A DNA stretch of 64,000 nt from Parasponia andersonii (GCA_002914805.1 JXTB01000223.1:167267-231266), one strand, 5' to 3'; positions 1-11,125 are shown, counted from the first letter of the stretch. Program-made: numbers and translations. The notes: a model not told the origin generated them from the letters alone.

Positions 1-960
1 CCACTTCGGAGCGGAGGGTCGGGAGGCCGACCTCGGTCAGGATCACAGCCTCTGATCCGTAGACTATGGCGAACGGTGTTCTCCCAGTAGATCTTCGCTC
101 TGTAGTTCGATGGGCCCACACAACGGCCGACAGTTCTTCTAACCACTTGCCTTCAGCCTCCTGCAAGTTCTTTTTGATGTTGCTGAATATGGCTTTGTTC
201 ATCGCCTCTGCTTGGCCGTTCCCCTAGGGGTAGTTCACGGAAGAGAAACTGAGCCTTATGTCGTATAGCTCGCACAACTCCTTAAGCTTAGCATTTTGGA
301 ACTGCGCGCCATGGTCGGCGTGTATCTCTTTTGGGATCCCGAATCGGCAGATTATATTCTTCCAGATGAAATTAATCGTATCTGCCTTATTAACTGTCGT
401 GTAGGCTTCTGCTTCTACCCACTTAGTAAAATAGTCCGTGGCCAGCATGACGTATCTCCTTCCTCCTGAACTTCTGGGGAGCTCCCCGACGATATCCAGA
501 CCCCACTTGGCGAACGACCAGGGAGTTATGTTCAAATGAAGAATCTCCACGGGCTGACGTTTCATCGGGGCGAACCTCTAGCATTTATCACATTTTTTTA
601 CAAATTTGGTTGCCTCCGTCATCATGTACGGCCAAAAGTATTAGGCCGTTAGAGCCTTGTGGGCAAGGCTGCGCCCACTGGAGTGATTTCCACATACTCC
701 CTCGTGGATTTCTTCCATTAACTTTTGCGCTTCGACGGAGCCTATGCAGCGTAGCATCGGACCCATTGTCGATCTCCTGTATAACTGTTCGCCCATCATT
801 GAGTACCTGGCAGCTTTTAATCTGACTGACCTCGCTTCCCAGGGGTCTGTGGACAGGTTCCCCAACGTCAAATATTGCGTGATGGGCCTCATCCATCCTT
901 CGTCAGCAGTGCTAGTTGCGAACACGTGGTGCACAGGGGTCTGTGGGGGGTCTGTCATGC
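1..960 (-). pseudogene. Ty3/gypsy integrase, broken and cut by the window edge
   Basis: On the minus strand there is an HHCC zinc-binding region (EGVCGNHSSGRSLAHKAL, then KKCDKC) followed by the integrase core. The core shows Asp in KWGLDIVGELP, Asp in EIHADHGAQF, and, read past one stop codon, Glu in [10 protein letters not shown]. The spacing from the second Asp to the Glu is 35 residues, the classic D,D35E arrangement. In-frame stops occur after LTA, after CDKC and after VNYP, the last two where related integrases have Gln. The C-terminal part (about 1-220, with [16 protein letters not shown]) continues beyond the window. Confidence 0.88.
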
Positions 961-1036
961 TCCCACTGTCTAAAAGAACCTCTATGCTTTCAGCGGTGCC
1001 CCCGATTGATGCACTTTTAGCTAGCCCGTTAGCCCT

Positions 1037-1870
1037 CTAGTTCATCTCCCTGGAGACCGATTCGATGCTGAAATTGCCAAAGCGAGCTTTTGCCCCCATC
1101 ACCTTGGAGAAGTACCTGTGCAACCTCGGTTCTTTTACTTCAAAGTCCCCCCTAACCTGACCCGCGATCAACTGCGAGTCGGTCTTCACGGTGATGTCCT
1201 CTACTCCGAAATGTAGTGCTAACTCGAGGCCTTGCAATAATGCCTCGTACTCTGCCTCGTTGTTAGTCGCTTGGAAACTGAGCCTCAATGCTTTCTCAAC
1301 CCTGATGCCCGTTAGGGTCTACAAGACTATCCTGATTCCCGATCCCGAGGCATTCGTGGATACGTCTGTGTAAAGCGTCCAGGCTGAAGGGGGGTGAAGC
1401 TGAGACATCTGATTCAGGTCATGCCGCTCGCCAAAAGATTCGATTTTCACCAGAAATCTGCCATGACCTGCCCTTTCTTTGCCGTCCGAGGCTGATACTC
1501 GATATCGTATACCCCCAGCTCGATAGCCCACTTGGTCAATCGTCCCGACAGGTCTAGTTTGGCCAAGATTTGGCGGATGGGGAAATCCGTATACACAATG
1601 ACCGAGTACACCTCAAAATACTGCCGGAGCTTCTTTTTAGCATTGACCAGAGCGAGGACCAGCTTTTCTGCCACACTGTATCGGGTTTCGGCATCTAGGA
1701 GCATGCAGCTTATATAAAACACCGGCTTCTGTTTACCGTCTTGCTCGATGAATAGTACGGCGCTGATCGCTACTTCGGACACCACTAAATAAGTGTATAG
1801 ACGCTCCCCTTCTGATGGGGAAGCCAGGATAGGTGGGTGATTCAGATACAGCTTGAGGTCTGCCAGTGCT
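1037..1870 (-). pseudogene. Two RNase H domains of gypsy pol, broken
   Basis: About 1447-1860 encodes the usual connection/RNase H domain of LTR elements (SAVLFIEQDGKQKPVFYIS, RYSVAEKLVLALVNAKKKLR, KWAIELGVYDIEYQPR). About 1037-1420 encodes a second, plant/archaeal-like RNase H: an N-terminal block around LYTDVSTNASGSG, then ATNNEAEYEALLQGLELAL and VKTDSQLIAGQVRGDFE, which supply the expected D, E and D acidic residues. The usual Gly after the first catalytic Asp is Val here. The two parts lie in different frames and the second ends at a TAG after SREMN. The additional RNase H is the best lineage marker and points to a Tat-type element. The assignment rests on motifs only. Confidence 0.82.
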
Positions 1871-1875
1871 TTGTC

Positions 1876-2840
1876 CTAATCTTCCCCCCAGATGGCCGTA
1901 GAGTTTTTCTTCAGGCATTGGAAGAAAGGCTTACATCGGTCGGACATCTTGGATACGAATCGGCTGAGAGCGGCTACCTTCCCGGCCAGGTGTTGGACCT
2001 CTCGAATGGATGAGGGTCTCTGCACATTCGCGATCGAGGTCAGCTGGGTCAGATATGCTTCAATACCCCTCCGGCTTACGATTTGCCCCAAGAATTGCCC
2101 AGAGGATACCCCAGATGCACACTTCCTAGGATTCAGACACATCTGATGCTGCCTCAGGATCTGAAAACATTCGTCCAGGTGCCCCAGATGGTCTGAATCC
2201 TCTCTGCTCTTCACGACCATGTCGTCGATGTAGACCTCCATAGTCTTTCCTAGCAGCCTGGCGAACATCTTATTCATGAACCTTTGGTAGGTTGCCCCCG
2301 CATTCTTCAGGCCAAACGGCATACGCTTGTAGCAGTACAGACCTCGCTCTATGATAAAAGTCGTGTGGATCTGGTCTTCCGCGTACAGGGGGATCTGGTC
2401 TTCCGCGTACAGGGGGATCTGGTTATATCCGGAGTAGGCATTCAGATTGCTCATCCTGTTGAATCCCGCCGTCGCGTCTACCATTTGGTCGATTCTTGGC
2501 AGGGGGAAACTATCCTTCAGGCAGGCCTTGTTCAGGTTGGTGAAATTTATGCAAATACGGTCATCGTCGTTTTTCTTTTTCACCACTACCGGGTTAGAAA
2601 CCCACTGTGGGTATACGCATTCCCTGATTAGACCACTCTCCAGTAGCTTTTCTACCTCCTTGTTAATCGCCCTGTTTTTCTCTGGTGCGAATCTTCAAGA
2701 TTTCTACCTGACCAAGGGGAAATGGGGTCTATCCCTGGCATACCATCGTGGGACCACGCAAAAACGTCCTCATTCCGCTTTAAGAATCCCAGCATTTCGT
2801 TCCTTTGCTCCTCGGGTAATAAGGCCCCGATTAGGATCAC
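1876..2840 (-). pseudogene. Ty3/gypsy reverse transcriptase, broken
   Basis: The main open stretch (1876-2586, 236 codons) carries plant gypsy RT blocks: VVKKKN-type start, INFTNLNKAC, SFPLPRIDQMVDATAG, RMPFGLKNAGATYQ, and the catalytic box YIDDMVVKS, with both aspartates of the YxDD motif present. Downstream are the LNPRKC and FLGQIVSRRGIE motifs. A 24-bp exact tandem duplication (2367-2390 and 2391-2414) doubles the residues PLYAEDQI inside the fingers/palm region. The N-terminal linker (2652-2840, with the FLKRNEDVFAWSHDGMPGIDP motif) lies in another frame, and the block between GIDP and EKNRAIN is replaced by unrelated residues, so the reading frame was lost there. A stop follows the WGED motif at the RT/RNase H junction. 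Confidence 0.9.
2367..2414. repeat. 24-bp exact tandem duplication in the RT
   Basis: Two identical 24-bp units lie at 2367-2390 and 2391-2414, and the first bases of a third follow at 2415. The duplication is in frame and repeats eight residues of the RT. Confidence 0.95.
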
Positions 2841-2870
2841 TTTCGTCGGTTCTCTCCAAAAGAGATTTTT

Positions 2871-4611
2871 TTTGAACTTGGATTATTAAATTTACTGCAG
2901 CAACATTTTTACGACCAGTAATGTGACAATAGTTTTAAATTATGTCTCACATATATTCATTTTGAATAATTTTGCATTTTTTGCTGTTTTTGGAAAAATA
3001 AAATTTCCTAAACAATAATGTGTGCACTTATTTTAATTTTGACAATTTTTAAAAAATACAATGAAAAAATTGAGACAAATTATAAATCATTTACAAAATA
3101 GGATTTTTATTTAATAACAAATTTTTTAATTTCAAAACTACACCCAACTCGAACGGATTGGAAGTTTTCAACCATGTCGAAAAAATGCACAAATAAACAA
3201 AACAACCCCAGAAAGGTGGCTGACCATATTAGATCATTTGTCGCAACGACCAAAATTGGTAAATTAGAGTGCAGAAATCAGAATCAATGACGACAGCATG
3301 TTGCAGGCAATGGTGGTGGCTAAAGTAATTATAGTATGTTAAAATAATTATAGTTGTGTAACGTGATAATAAAAATTAATTTTGAAAATAATTTTGAACC
3401 AATAATTTTCTTTTATCATATAATCTTAACAAACCCTTATAAGTATAAATATCCCGTGACATTATGACAATGACAGTGCGTATGGTGGTAGATATAGATT
3501 TTGAAATAGTCTCCATGCTTACTTCCTCGTTGCAATATAAGAGTAAAATATTTGATAGTTTGTGTTTTTAAATATTTACTACAATTAATGTTTTGAATTC
3601 GAATCTGAGATTTAGTACGAGAAAATATATGTAAAGAGATATTTATCAATAGATAGGAAACAATGATTCCATTTTTTTTTATCGAATCATTTGGAAACAC
3701 AATTTGGAAATATGTGAGAAAATATAAATTCCATTTAATGTGAGAAAATATTTTTCAAGAGATATTTCTTAATATAAAATAATTTAGGAACACAATTATA
3801 TCGATGAAGTTGTTATTCATGTCCAATAGATATTAGTTTTTTAAAAAGTCTTTTCTTTTTTTGCCTATCAAAACATGTAAAAATAAATGTACTTTTGTCG
3901 ATAAAATATTTACTTTATTTCATTCCACTAATTAATATCATCCATTATTTTTATATGAAATCTGTCTCATTAATTATAATTTTCATTATTCTTTTAATTT
4001 CATTGCACATATAATAAGAAGATAAACCACATAAATTAATTTTACACGTGGAGTTCACACTTGTATCAGTGATATTGTGTTGATATATATCATCGTTTTT
4101 TTTTTCTTCTTTTGAAATAAACAAAAGAAACTTTTATTGTGACAGAATCAGATGAAAGAATAGTTTTTCTCCGACTAAATTAATATGCTCACATTCCATT
4201 CCTAAAATAAATTTAGTTAAATCATGTAAAGTTTTATCAAAATACATAATTAATCACGATGTTAGGAAAGAAAATAAAATAATCAAAATACATTCAACAA
4301 CTTACGCCATCAATAAGACCTTGAATGGCGGTAAATACATTAAAAACTTCATAAATGATGATTCTAACCCAATAAATATTGAATACTGCAAAAAACAGAG
4401 TCTACCACTAGAGTTATTCTTCTGAATGATCTAGTGATAAGTCTTCTATAAATGTTAATATTTTTTGGCTGTCTGAAATAAACTCCACATAAAAATGGGA
4501 CAAAACAATAATAAAGATCAAAATCTACCTCCAATTAAAAGAAATGGACTATAAACAAAAATAAAAAAACAAAATAATATGGAAAAATCCGACCCAAAAG
4601 AAAGATTGTAA
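2871..4611. other. AT-rich intergenic stretch, no gene seen
   Basis: The sequence is AT-rich, with many homopolymer runs. I see no coding pattern, tRNA-like segment or clear element boundary. The 87-codon minus-strand frame at 3437-3700 has no recognisable motif and I take it as chance. Confidence 0.6.
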
Positions 4612-5487
4612 GGTGGCATTTGGTTAGGATCAATGGATTTAAGAGTGAAATTGTTATTCTTATGGAAAGCTCAATCAGGTATTTGGTGATGAAAGCTCAT
4701 TCTATTAACAATTATGATTCAACTACACGGGTGAAATGGTTTTCTTAAACTAAACCAATTGAAAGGCTTTGCCCTAAATTACCCTTTATTTTCTCAACTC
4801 TCGCTCAGACCTCTCCTTTGCAGCAGGTCATTGTGCAAGAAAGAAGACTTACTGGTCATTGTTCAAAGAAAGGTCCGATGGTCATCTTTCTTTGTTTTAT
4901 ATCTAGTTTTTCTAGAAAGAAGTTTATTTTCTTATATAAAAACAAAAACAAAAACAAAAAAAGCTGAATGATAGCGGTGAAAAAAATTGTCTTTAATTAA
5001 ATTTATTTAACAGCGGTGCAACTTGTCCTTTAATTAAATTTGTTTAAAAATGAATGTGAAAAATGTTACTGTCAAAATCAAATTCGTATGTTTTTTTTAG
5101 TGGAAGTATGGTTTTATTTATATAAGAAATTAACTTTATAATTTGTATTGGGGTCATTTCAATTTGGCGCTGCTAAATGGCATAATAATCAGTTGTATTT
5201 AAAAAAAAAAGAATTAATTTTAATGCAAAAGACAAAAAAAAAAAATCAATTTTTATACCAATTTTATTATATGTACAATTTTTCCAATAGTAAGAATATT
5301 TTGGTTCAAATAACATTAATTCTATTCTATTGTAAATCAAATATAATAATCTTAGTTCAGTCATTAATTCCAATACATCAGCTAAACAAATCACTCAATT
5401 TTTATTTCCATTCTCTGTGTACTCTTATTCTATTCCTATTACTATCAGTATTTTTATTCCATTTTCGTTTTACAACCAAATGTCACC
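4612..5487. mobile_element. Possible TIR element (about 876 bp)
   Basis: The left end reads GGTGGCATTTGGTT (4612-4625). The right end, read on the other strand, is GGTGACATTTGGTT (5474-5487), 13 of 14 identical. The interior is AT-rich and has no transposase. An internal near-duplication lies around 4965-5050. I see no convincing target duplication at the ends, so the boundaries are tentative. The ends resemble small hAT-type elements. Confidence 0.45.
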
Positions 5488-6243
5488 TATAGAATATCCA
5501 AGTATTACATAGAGGAAAAAACAGGTTTCAGAGAAAAAGAGTGTAATACTACCACTTTGTGTACTTTGAGCATCTTTGCGTATTTTATTTTTCCTTGACA
5601 AGCATCACATAATATTTGAACCCATGCCTTGTGGCTACTGGTTAGTGGAAATTATAAAATAGCCTAATTTATTTTTTGGCACTTTTTCTTGGCAAGGGTA
5701 GAAGAAATTCAAATTTGACATATCGGCATTAAAAATTGACGTAGCTACATGCCAAAATTTTGAATCAGTGGCAGTGCCTTCCTAAAATTCCAACTCTTTA
5801 AGGGGGAAAAAAAAACAAAAAACAAAATTCCAAACAAAGTTCATTATATGTTACAACTTACCATTCATCCGTCGTCATTAATATTTCTCAAAACTAAACT
5901 TTAAAAATAAATAAATGAATATAATGAACCTAATTAGATAATTGATAATATTTATAGAAAAACAGGGGCAAAATTGTAACTATGCACACGGTGCTCAAAC
6001 TCAGAGTCTGAACTGAAACTGAAACACCAATGAATCCAGCCAAAATTTAACGGAGATTCCGCCAAATTTTTCAGTTTTTTCTTTTTACGTTTTAAAATTT
6101 TAGCTCTCTTTTAAATGTTGTTTGAGAAAAAGAAAACAGAAAACAAAAAAACTCTCAACCCAAGTCGTCTTCTTCTTCCCCAAAGAAAAAGAAATCCCCA
6201 AATTCGAATTTAGGGTTTTTCTGCAACTCAGAGAAAGATAACA
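5488..6243 (+). promoter_or_regulatory. Upstream region and 5' leader of the 6244 gene
   Basis: AT-rich DNA with homopolymer runs gives way, from about 6110, to a CT/GA-rich leader (6140-6200). No clear TATA box was identified. The start codon context, AACAATGA at 6241-6248, fits plant initiation sites. Confidence 0.5.
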
Positions 6244-7263
6244 ATGAAAGCTTCGGTCAAGTTCCGCGACGATCAGAGGCCACTCTTCAGAGCCAAGATC
6301 CCACTCAACATACTGGGATTGCCGTTCCAGTCCGGCATAGTCGCCGGCGAGTCCAAGGAGCTCACTCTCAATCTCGGCACCTTCTTCGAATCCGGACCGT
6401 CCGTCAGAATCGCCTACAGTCCGAACGACACGTGGAACCCCTTTTCCCTCGTCGTCAAGACCGGGACCGGAGCCTTTGGGTCGCCGTTCTCGAGCTCGAT
6501 GTTGATGAGCGCGGAGTTTAATTTGCTGGGCCGTGGAAACCCTAGGTTCATGCTCCACTTCAAGCCTCGGTTTGGGGATTTCTCGGCCAAGAAGTCTCAC
6601 TCCTCGGTCTTCGATAGCTTGGTAATGAAACCCCCAAACGGCGTCGTTGAGAACGGAGACGACGACGCTTCGTCAATCCACGGAGTCGAGACGCCGATCA
6701 CGATGAAGAAATTTACGGCTCTGCCATCGGTGACTCCGTCGGCCGGCTCAATCGCCGGCCTGTTCTCCGGCATGGAGGTCTCGGCGAACACCGAGGTGCC
6801 GGTGAGGGGACGCGCCGTGGTGAACTTCCGTTGGGGGGTTAGGGTTCCGTCTGAAAATCCAACGGCCGGGATTTCGTTTCAGAAAATCCCTTTCCTGGTG
6901 ATGAACAAGATCGGGATCGAACACGTGGAAGGTCAGGATTCGGCCACGAAGGCCGTCGGCAAGGCCCAGCCCGAGGATGCTGACGTGGCGGAGGCCTGTT
7001 TCGCGGTGCAGCGCCAGCTGGAGGCGATCCACTCCGAGAATGGGCTGCTGAAGAAAGCCGTGGAGGATCTCCGGCGGGATATCGGCGTCGGCGTGTGGTG
7101 GTCATCATCTTCTTCTCCGGCTAGAAGTTTCGAATCCGGTGGTAAAATTGATCGGCGAAGCAATGAGAAGAAAGCTTCGGCTCCGGATTTTAATGGGTAT
7201 CCGGCGAAATCGGCTGAGGCGGATGTCAGTGAGGAGTTGAAGAAGGCATTAAAGGGAGCTTAA
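6244..7263 (+). CDS. Plant-specific single-exon protein, function unknown
   Basis: An uninterrupted 339-codon gene, far richer in G+C than the surrounding DNA, with a good ATG context and a TAA stop. I recognise it as a conserved land-plant protein of unknown function but cannot name it. Residues 5-115 form the conserved part, rich in alternating hydrophobic/polar stretches (RAKIPLNILGLPFQSGIV, ESKELTLNLGTFFESGPSV, NPFSLVVKTGTGAFGSP, FMLHFKPRFGDFS). A second conserved block spans about 185-230 (VPVRGRAVVNFRWGVRVP). Residues 250-280 are probably a short coiled coil (FAVQRQLEAIHSENGLLKKAVEDL). The rest is Ser/Glu/Lys-rich and likely disordered. I see no signal peptide and no hydrophobic segment long enough for a membrane helix. 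The beta-rich N-terminal half and the MKAS start loosely recall plastid outer-envelope barrel proteins, but that is a guess. Neighbours give no functional clue. Confidence 0.88.
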   Translation: MKASVKFRDDQRPLFRAKIPLNILGLPFQSGIVAGESKELTLNLGTFFESGPSVRIAYSPNDTWNPFSLVVKTGTGAFGSPFSSSMLMSAEFNLLGRGNPRFMLHFKPRFGDFSAKKSHSSVFDSLVMKPPNGVVENGDDDASSIHGVETPITMKKFTALPSVTPSAGSIAGLFSGMEVSANTEVPVRGRAVVNFRWGVRVPSENPTAGISFQKIPFLVMNKIGIEHVEGQDSATKAVGKAQPEDADVAEACFAVQRQLEAIHSENGLLKKAVEDLRRDIGVGVWWSSSSSPARSFESGGKIDRRSNEKKASAPDFNGYPAKSAEADVSEELKKALKGA

Positions 7264-9011
7264 AAGTCTTGGTATGAAATATTAAGCATAGTTTAAAATT
7301 CAAATTTTATGTTTGTTTTATCAGTATATCAATTTTGTGAGGGCTTGATTTGTTATTGGTTTTGCTGTTTTTTTTTTTTTTTTCGTTTTTTTATTGGGTA
7401 TATTTGTAGTGTAAATTTTTTTCTAAGGAGTAATGAAATCGAGAGTACGAATATGGATTTTGCATAATGAGGTTTGAATTAGACCGTTTGATATTCTTTC
7501 CTTATAGTTTTGGACCAAAACATAATTTCTTCCTAGAGGTGTAATTGTAAGTTGTTTAGTAGTCCTAAGTCTCAAATCTCAAATTTCGAATGAAATAGAA
7601 AAGGAAAAAACTAAGATGAAAATGTCGATTATAATATATGCATTCTCTCGAGTTTGAATCCGAAAAAAGAAAAAAGAAAATTCATGATTCAGAGCCTGAG
7701 TTCAATTATGTATGAATAAGAGCGGGAAGATTTTATTTAACAGAATGAACAAAATTTCGTGTTGAGCAATTATCTGGACAAGCTGCTGAGCGAATAAATT
7801 ATTTGTTTCGTCTTTTTTCGTTCCTTTTCGCTTGTAATTGCCACCTTTCTTTTGTGGGAAGCAGTAATTACTAATTAGGATTTTATGGTGAAATAAAAAC
7901 CAACAAGATTCCGTTTTCCACTTAAAAACTTCTGCCATTAAGCAATCAAACGACACGTCGTGTTATGCAGCTTACAACTTGGGAGACGATTATTCATCTA
8001 TTTATTTTTTTTGGGCTATGAATAACTCTGTATTATCATTTTTAATTGTTTTTTACCTATAAAAACTAAACTAAAAGGCAAGTTCTAAATCTATAGATTA
8101 TTGGGCTTTGTACACTCATAATTTTAATTATAATTTTACTCCTAATTAGAATTACCAAAATGACCATCTAAGAAAAAAAAATACCTAATATGGTTTTACG
8201 ATTTCTTTTCTTTGTAGTATTAATAAGAAGCAAAATAAATCTTTCCCTCAAAAGAAAAGGACGAAAATAAATCTAAAAATTATGCAATTTTTTTTGAAGG
8301 ACAATAATATATAACTTTTTATATAATGAATTGTAGAAAATGTCACCATACAATACACAGATAGATATTTTTTTTAACAGAAAACTAGAAATAAAAACCA
8401 CGCTCAACGGGAAAAAAATTTGCTATCATTTATATGCATATATCTTTTATATATGTATAGAACAAATAGGAAACGCTCTCAGAAAGTAAAATATAAATAG
8501 GGAACATATATGGACTTATTAGGTGTCATTATTGTAATGTAATCTGTATACTTACATATTATATAATATATATATATATATATATCGAATGCATATAACA
8601 ATTTAAAAAGCAGTGCCACAAAATTTTTATATTTATCTTTTTGTGAGAAACGAAAGAGATGAAAAGCAAGAAAAGATGAGACAATTAAATAACATGATAC
8701 AATGGGTGGGTAATTGTAATAAAAAAAAACAAACTTTTTCAAAAATTCAAAATTATTTAAAAATAACAAAACTTGACTTAATAATAATTTAGCCCAGAGT
8801 TTGTTATTTCCATCATTAGTACAATAAAATAATGAATGTACAAAGTGAAAAAGGTATTTTTGGTACTTAAGGAATGCACAAGAAAAAACAAAACTAATAG
8901 AACAATTCATTGTTAAATGTACCTAGCCTAAGTATAGATAGATTTAGAACTTTCCAAACTAAAAAGAGTTACAAAAAAAATATATATATATATATGGCTT
9001 AGTCAATTCTT
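7264..9011. other. 3' flank and AT-rich intergenic DNA
   Basis: About 7264-7450 is the likely 3' UTR of the preceding gene, with TTGT/TGTA-rich signals and AATGAAA near 7432. The rest is AT-rich with a TA run near 8565-8585. The long minus-strand frames (7702-7956, 8479-8910) consist of Phe/Leu/Lys/Tyr/Ile strings expected by chance in such DNA. Confidence 0.55.
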
Positions 9012-9364
9012 TTTGGGGCTTTTTTTCAAAATTCTGAAAAATTTCGGAATTATTTAGAAACATATCTCTTTTCAAAACGTTTTGAAAAAAAGATACTTTT
9101 GGTAAATATTTAGAATAATACCACCTTTTCTTTAAAGTCAGTACTTTTCAATAGTACTTAGAGTAACTAATTTGGTTATTTGGGTTATCTAATCTACTTA
9201 TTTGAGGTAACCAATCAAGTGTCTTATCAATTAAAAAAATAATATTTTTCTAAAATTTTTAAAAAATGATATTTTCCTAATTAAAATTCCAAAAATTTCA
9301 AGCAATTTCAAAATTCAGAATTTACATTTTTTTTGAAAAATTACTATAAAAATCAAATTTTCTC
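9012..9364. repeat. Foldback-type dispersed repeat, copy A
   Basis: This family recurs in the window. Its two halves are imperfect inverted copies carrying GAAAAAT(C/T)CCGGA-like and AAAATATCACTTTT-like blocks, around a centre with GTTACT/AGTAAC motifs. Other copies are near 24540-25355, 25926-26241, 34153-34535, 59876-60463 and 60761-61190. A related partial copy follows at about 9380-9720. No coding capacity. Confidence 0.65.
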
Positions 9365-9841
9365 TTTTTTTTTTTTTTACTTCTAATTCTTGCACTGCTT
9401 TTTTAGAAAAATATCACTTTTCAAAAAAATTTTAGAAAGATATCATTTCTAAAATAATTTTTAGTTACTAGTTTCTAAAACTGATTATCAGTGATCAGTT
9501 ATCAGCTATATATCAATTATAAATGTTTTTGGTTACAAGTTACTATGCTTAAATATTGATTTTTGGTTACTAGTTGCCAATTTAAAAAATGATATTTTTC
9601 TATCTTTTTTTCAAAAATAGTATTTTCTACAACATGCAGAACCATATCTAGTAAAAACTGAGTCTACCATATTTTTCTATTTTTTTTTCCCTAAAAAGGC
9701 TATAAAGGGCCTAATTTTCTCTTTTTAATTGAGTTTTTAATACTTTTACTTACAAAAATACGGTGAATCAATTTTTTTTTCCCAATTCCCGCACCACTAT
9801 TATTATTTTCTCCTACATCATTTTTTCCTTTTATTTTTTTA

Positions 9842-10470
9842 GATTAACTATTTTGTTCATGACATAAGTAGAAGTACAAATCTAATAAGGCCAGATCAGC
9901 ACAATCTTTACTGTAAAATGAATACGCTTCAACTGCCTTGCTAAACTCAACAAGATTTACATGTGGGTTCTTGACGGACTCAGACAATAGAATCATCTCC
10001 CTAAATAGAAACCAAAATCAAGAAGATATTTTTTACAGCTGTTTTTCTTTTTTTTGAGTTAAAACCAGAAAAGAAAATTGGGATTTCTCCAAATCAGATT
10101 TATCTAGAGAGGATATCCACAATTATTAAAATCAATAACAATGATATATCTTAGCAACATCATCACTACTTCTAGCCAAATGGTGCCAGATGGTCATTTT
10201 AAAAAAAGACCAGCTTCAATGCCTATTTTTAGTCCACGTACCTGATTTCGGCCTTGGATTCGGACGATTGTTTTCAACACTGCCAAGAAAAACTAGAAAA
10301 TCTGATTATGATCTCAAAATGTACTCGAGGACCAAAAGAGTTCATGTGTACCGCTTATAAGATAATCTATTTAACATAATTCAAATTGGTACAACTCTTA
10401 AGGTTCCAAAGAAGGAACATATGCAAATGCAATAATAGGTAGGATCTCATCGTCTACGTATACATATAGG
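9842..10470 (-). pseudogene. Partial duplicate of the EMSY-LIKE gene 3' end
   Basis: The sequence aligns by eye, in the same orientation, with 18002-18432 (3' UTR) and then 18826-18990 (5' part of the last intron) of the EMSY-LIKE gene. Shared stretches include TTTACTGTAAAATGAATA, AGAATCATCTCCCT, GAAACCAAAATCAAGAAGAT, ACATCATCACTACTTC and TTAACATAATTCAAATTGGT. At about 10285 the alignment jumps over roughly 390 bp that include the last coding exon. The copy therefore has no coding sequence and is a fragment from a segmental, DNA-level duplication, since intron sequence is present. Several substitutions and small indels show it is not recent. Confidence 0.85.
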
Positions 10471-10960
10471 ACAACAATTAGTAGTTACTTAATTTTTTTA
10501 TATATCTATATGTATTATTTTATTCAATTAGAATTTATTACACATGTCTTTTCGTGATAAACAATCAGTATTTGTTCGTATTCTTATAGTAAATAAAACA
10601 TACTGGTATCAATTTTATTCATAAAATGTATATCGTGATATATAGATATATATATATATATCTATATATTTACATTTCATATATAAAATATTTGTGTATG
10701 CCTGTCTTCCAAAAATGGGTGTTAGAAAAATAAAAAGTAAAAAACTAGTATTATATAAATATGGCTAAAAAATGGATATTTATCTACTTTTTCTTAAAAA
10801 CAAATCAAATGAAAGGAAAGATTACATATTATAATTATCAAAATAACAAAAAAGACTTACTCTTCTTATGCAAAAGAAAAAGAGTTGATAAGTTACAAGA
10901 GCCAAAATCAACGTAGAAGAAACTTAAAAGAGGATGATCAGAACGGTTGGAAATAAGAAT
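10471..10960. other. AT-rich spacer with a TA-rich palindrome
   Basis: There is a palindromic TATAGATATATATATATATC-type run near 10640-10668. I see nothing else. Confidence 0.55.
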
Positions 10961-11125
10961 TGAATAATTTTTTTTTTTAAAAAGTAAGACTTAACTAATT
11001 ATTACCACTTATTACAAATTTAACGTAAAATATCACATATACATTACTAAAACTTGAACTCCTGACTCTCTAAACTCACATACACATTCTTAAAGTCTTG
11101 GACTAACTGAGCTAGCCCTAATTAG
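10961..11125 (-). mobile_element. SINE-like element, minus strand
   Basis: Read on the minus strand, it starts near 11122 with GGGCTAGCTCAGTTAGTC, which contains a tRNA-type A box (TAGCTCAGTTAG). About 50 bp downstream lies GGAGTTCAAGTTTTAG, a degenerate B box. The other end (10966-10985 on plus) is a T/A-rich tail. This is the layout of a tRNA-derived plant SINE. A clear target duplication was not found, so the ends are approximate. Confidence 0.6.

Larger units (their letters stand above)
1..2870 (-). mobile_element. Degenerate Ty3/gypsy retrotransposon pol fragment
   Basis: Minus-strand pol remains in the order reverse transcriptase, RNase H, a second RNase H-like domain, integrase. This order, with an extra plant-type RNase H before integrase, is known for the Tat lineage of plant Ty3/gypsy elements. 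The fragment runs off the left edge. On the right, homology fades at about 2870, just upstream of the RT, so protease, gag and the LTR on that side are missing. Several in-frame stops and frame changes show it is dead. It is clearly richer in G+C than the flanking AT-rich DNA. Separate entries describe the three enzymatic parts. Confidence 0.93.

Noticed and set aside
8479..8910. 143-codon minus-strand frame
   Set aside because: Phe/Tyr/Leu/Lys/Ile strings typical of translated AT-rich intergenic DNA; no motif.
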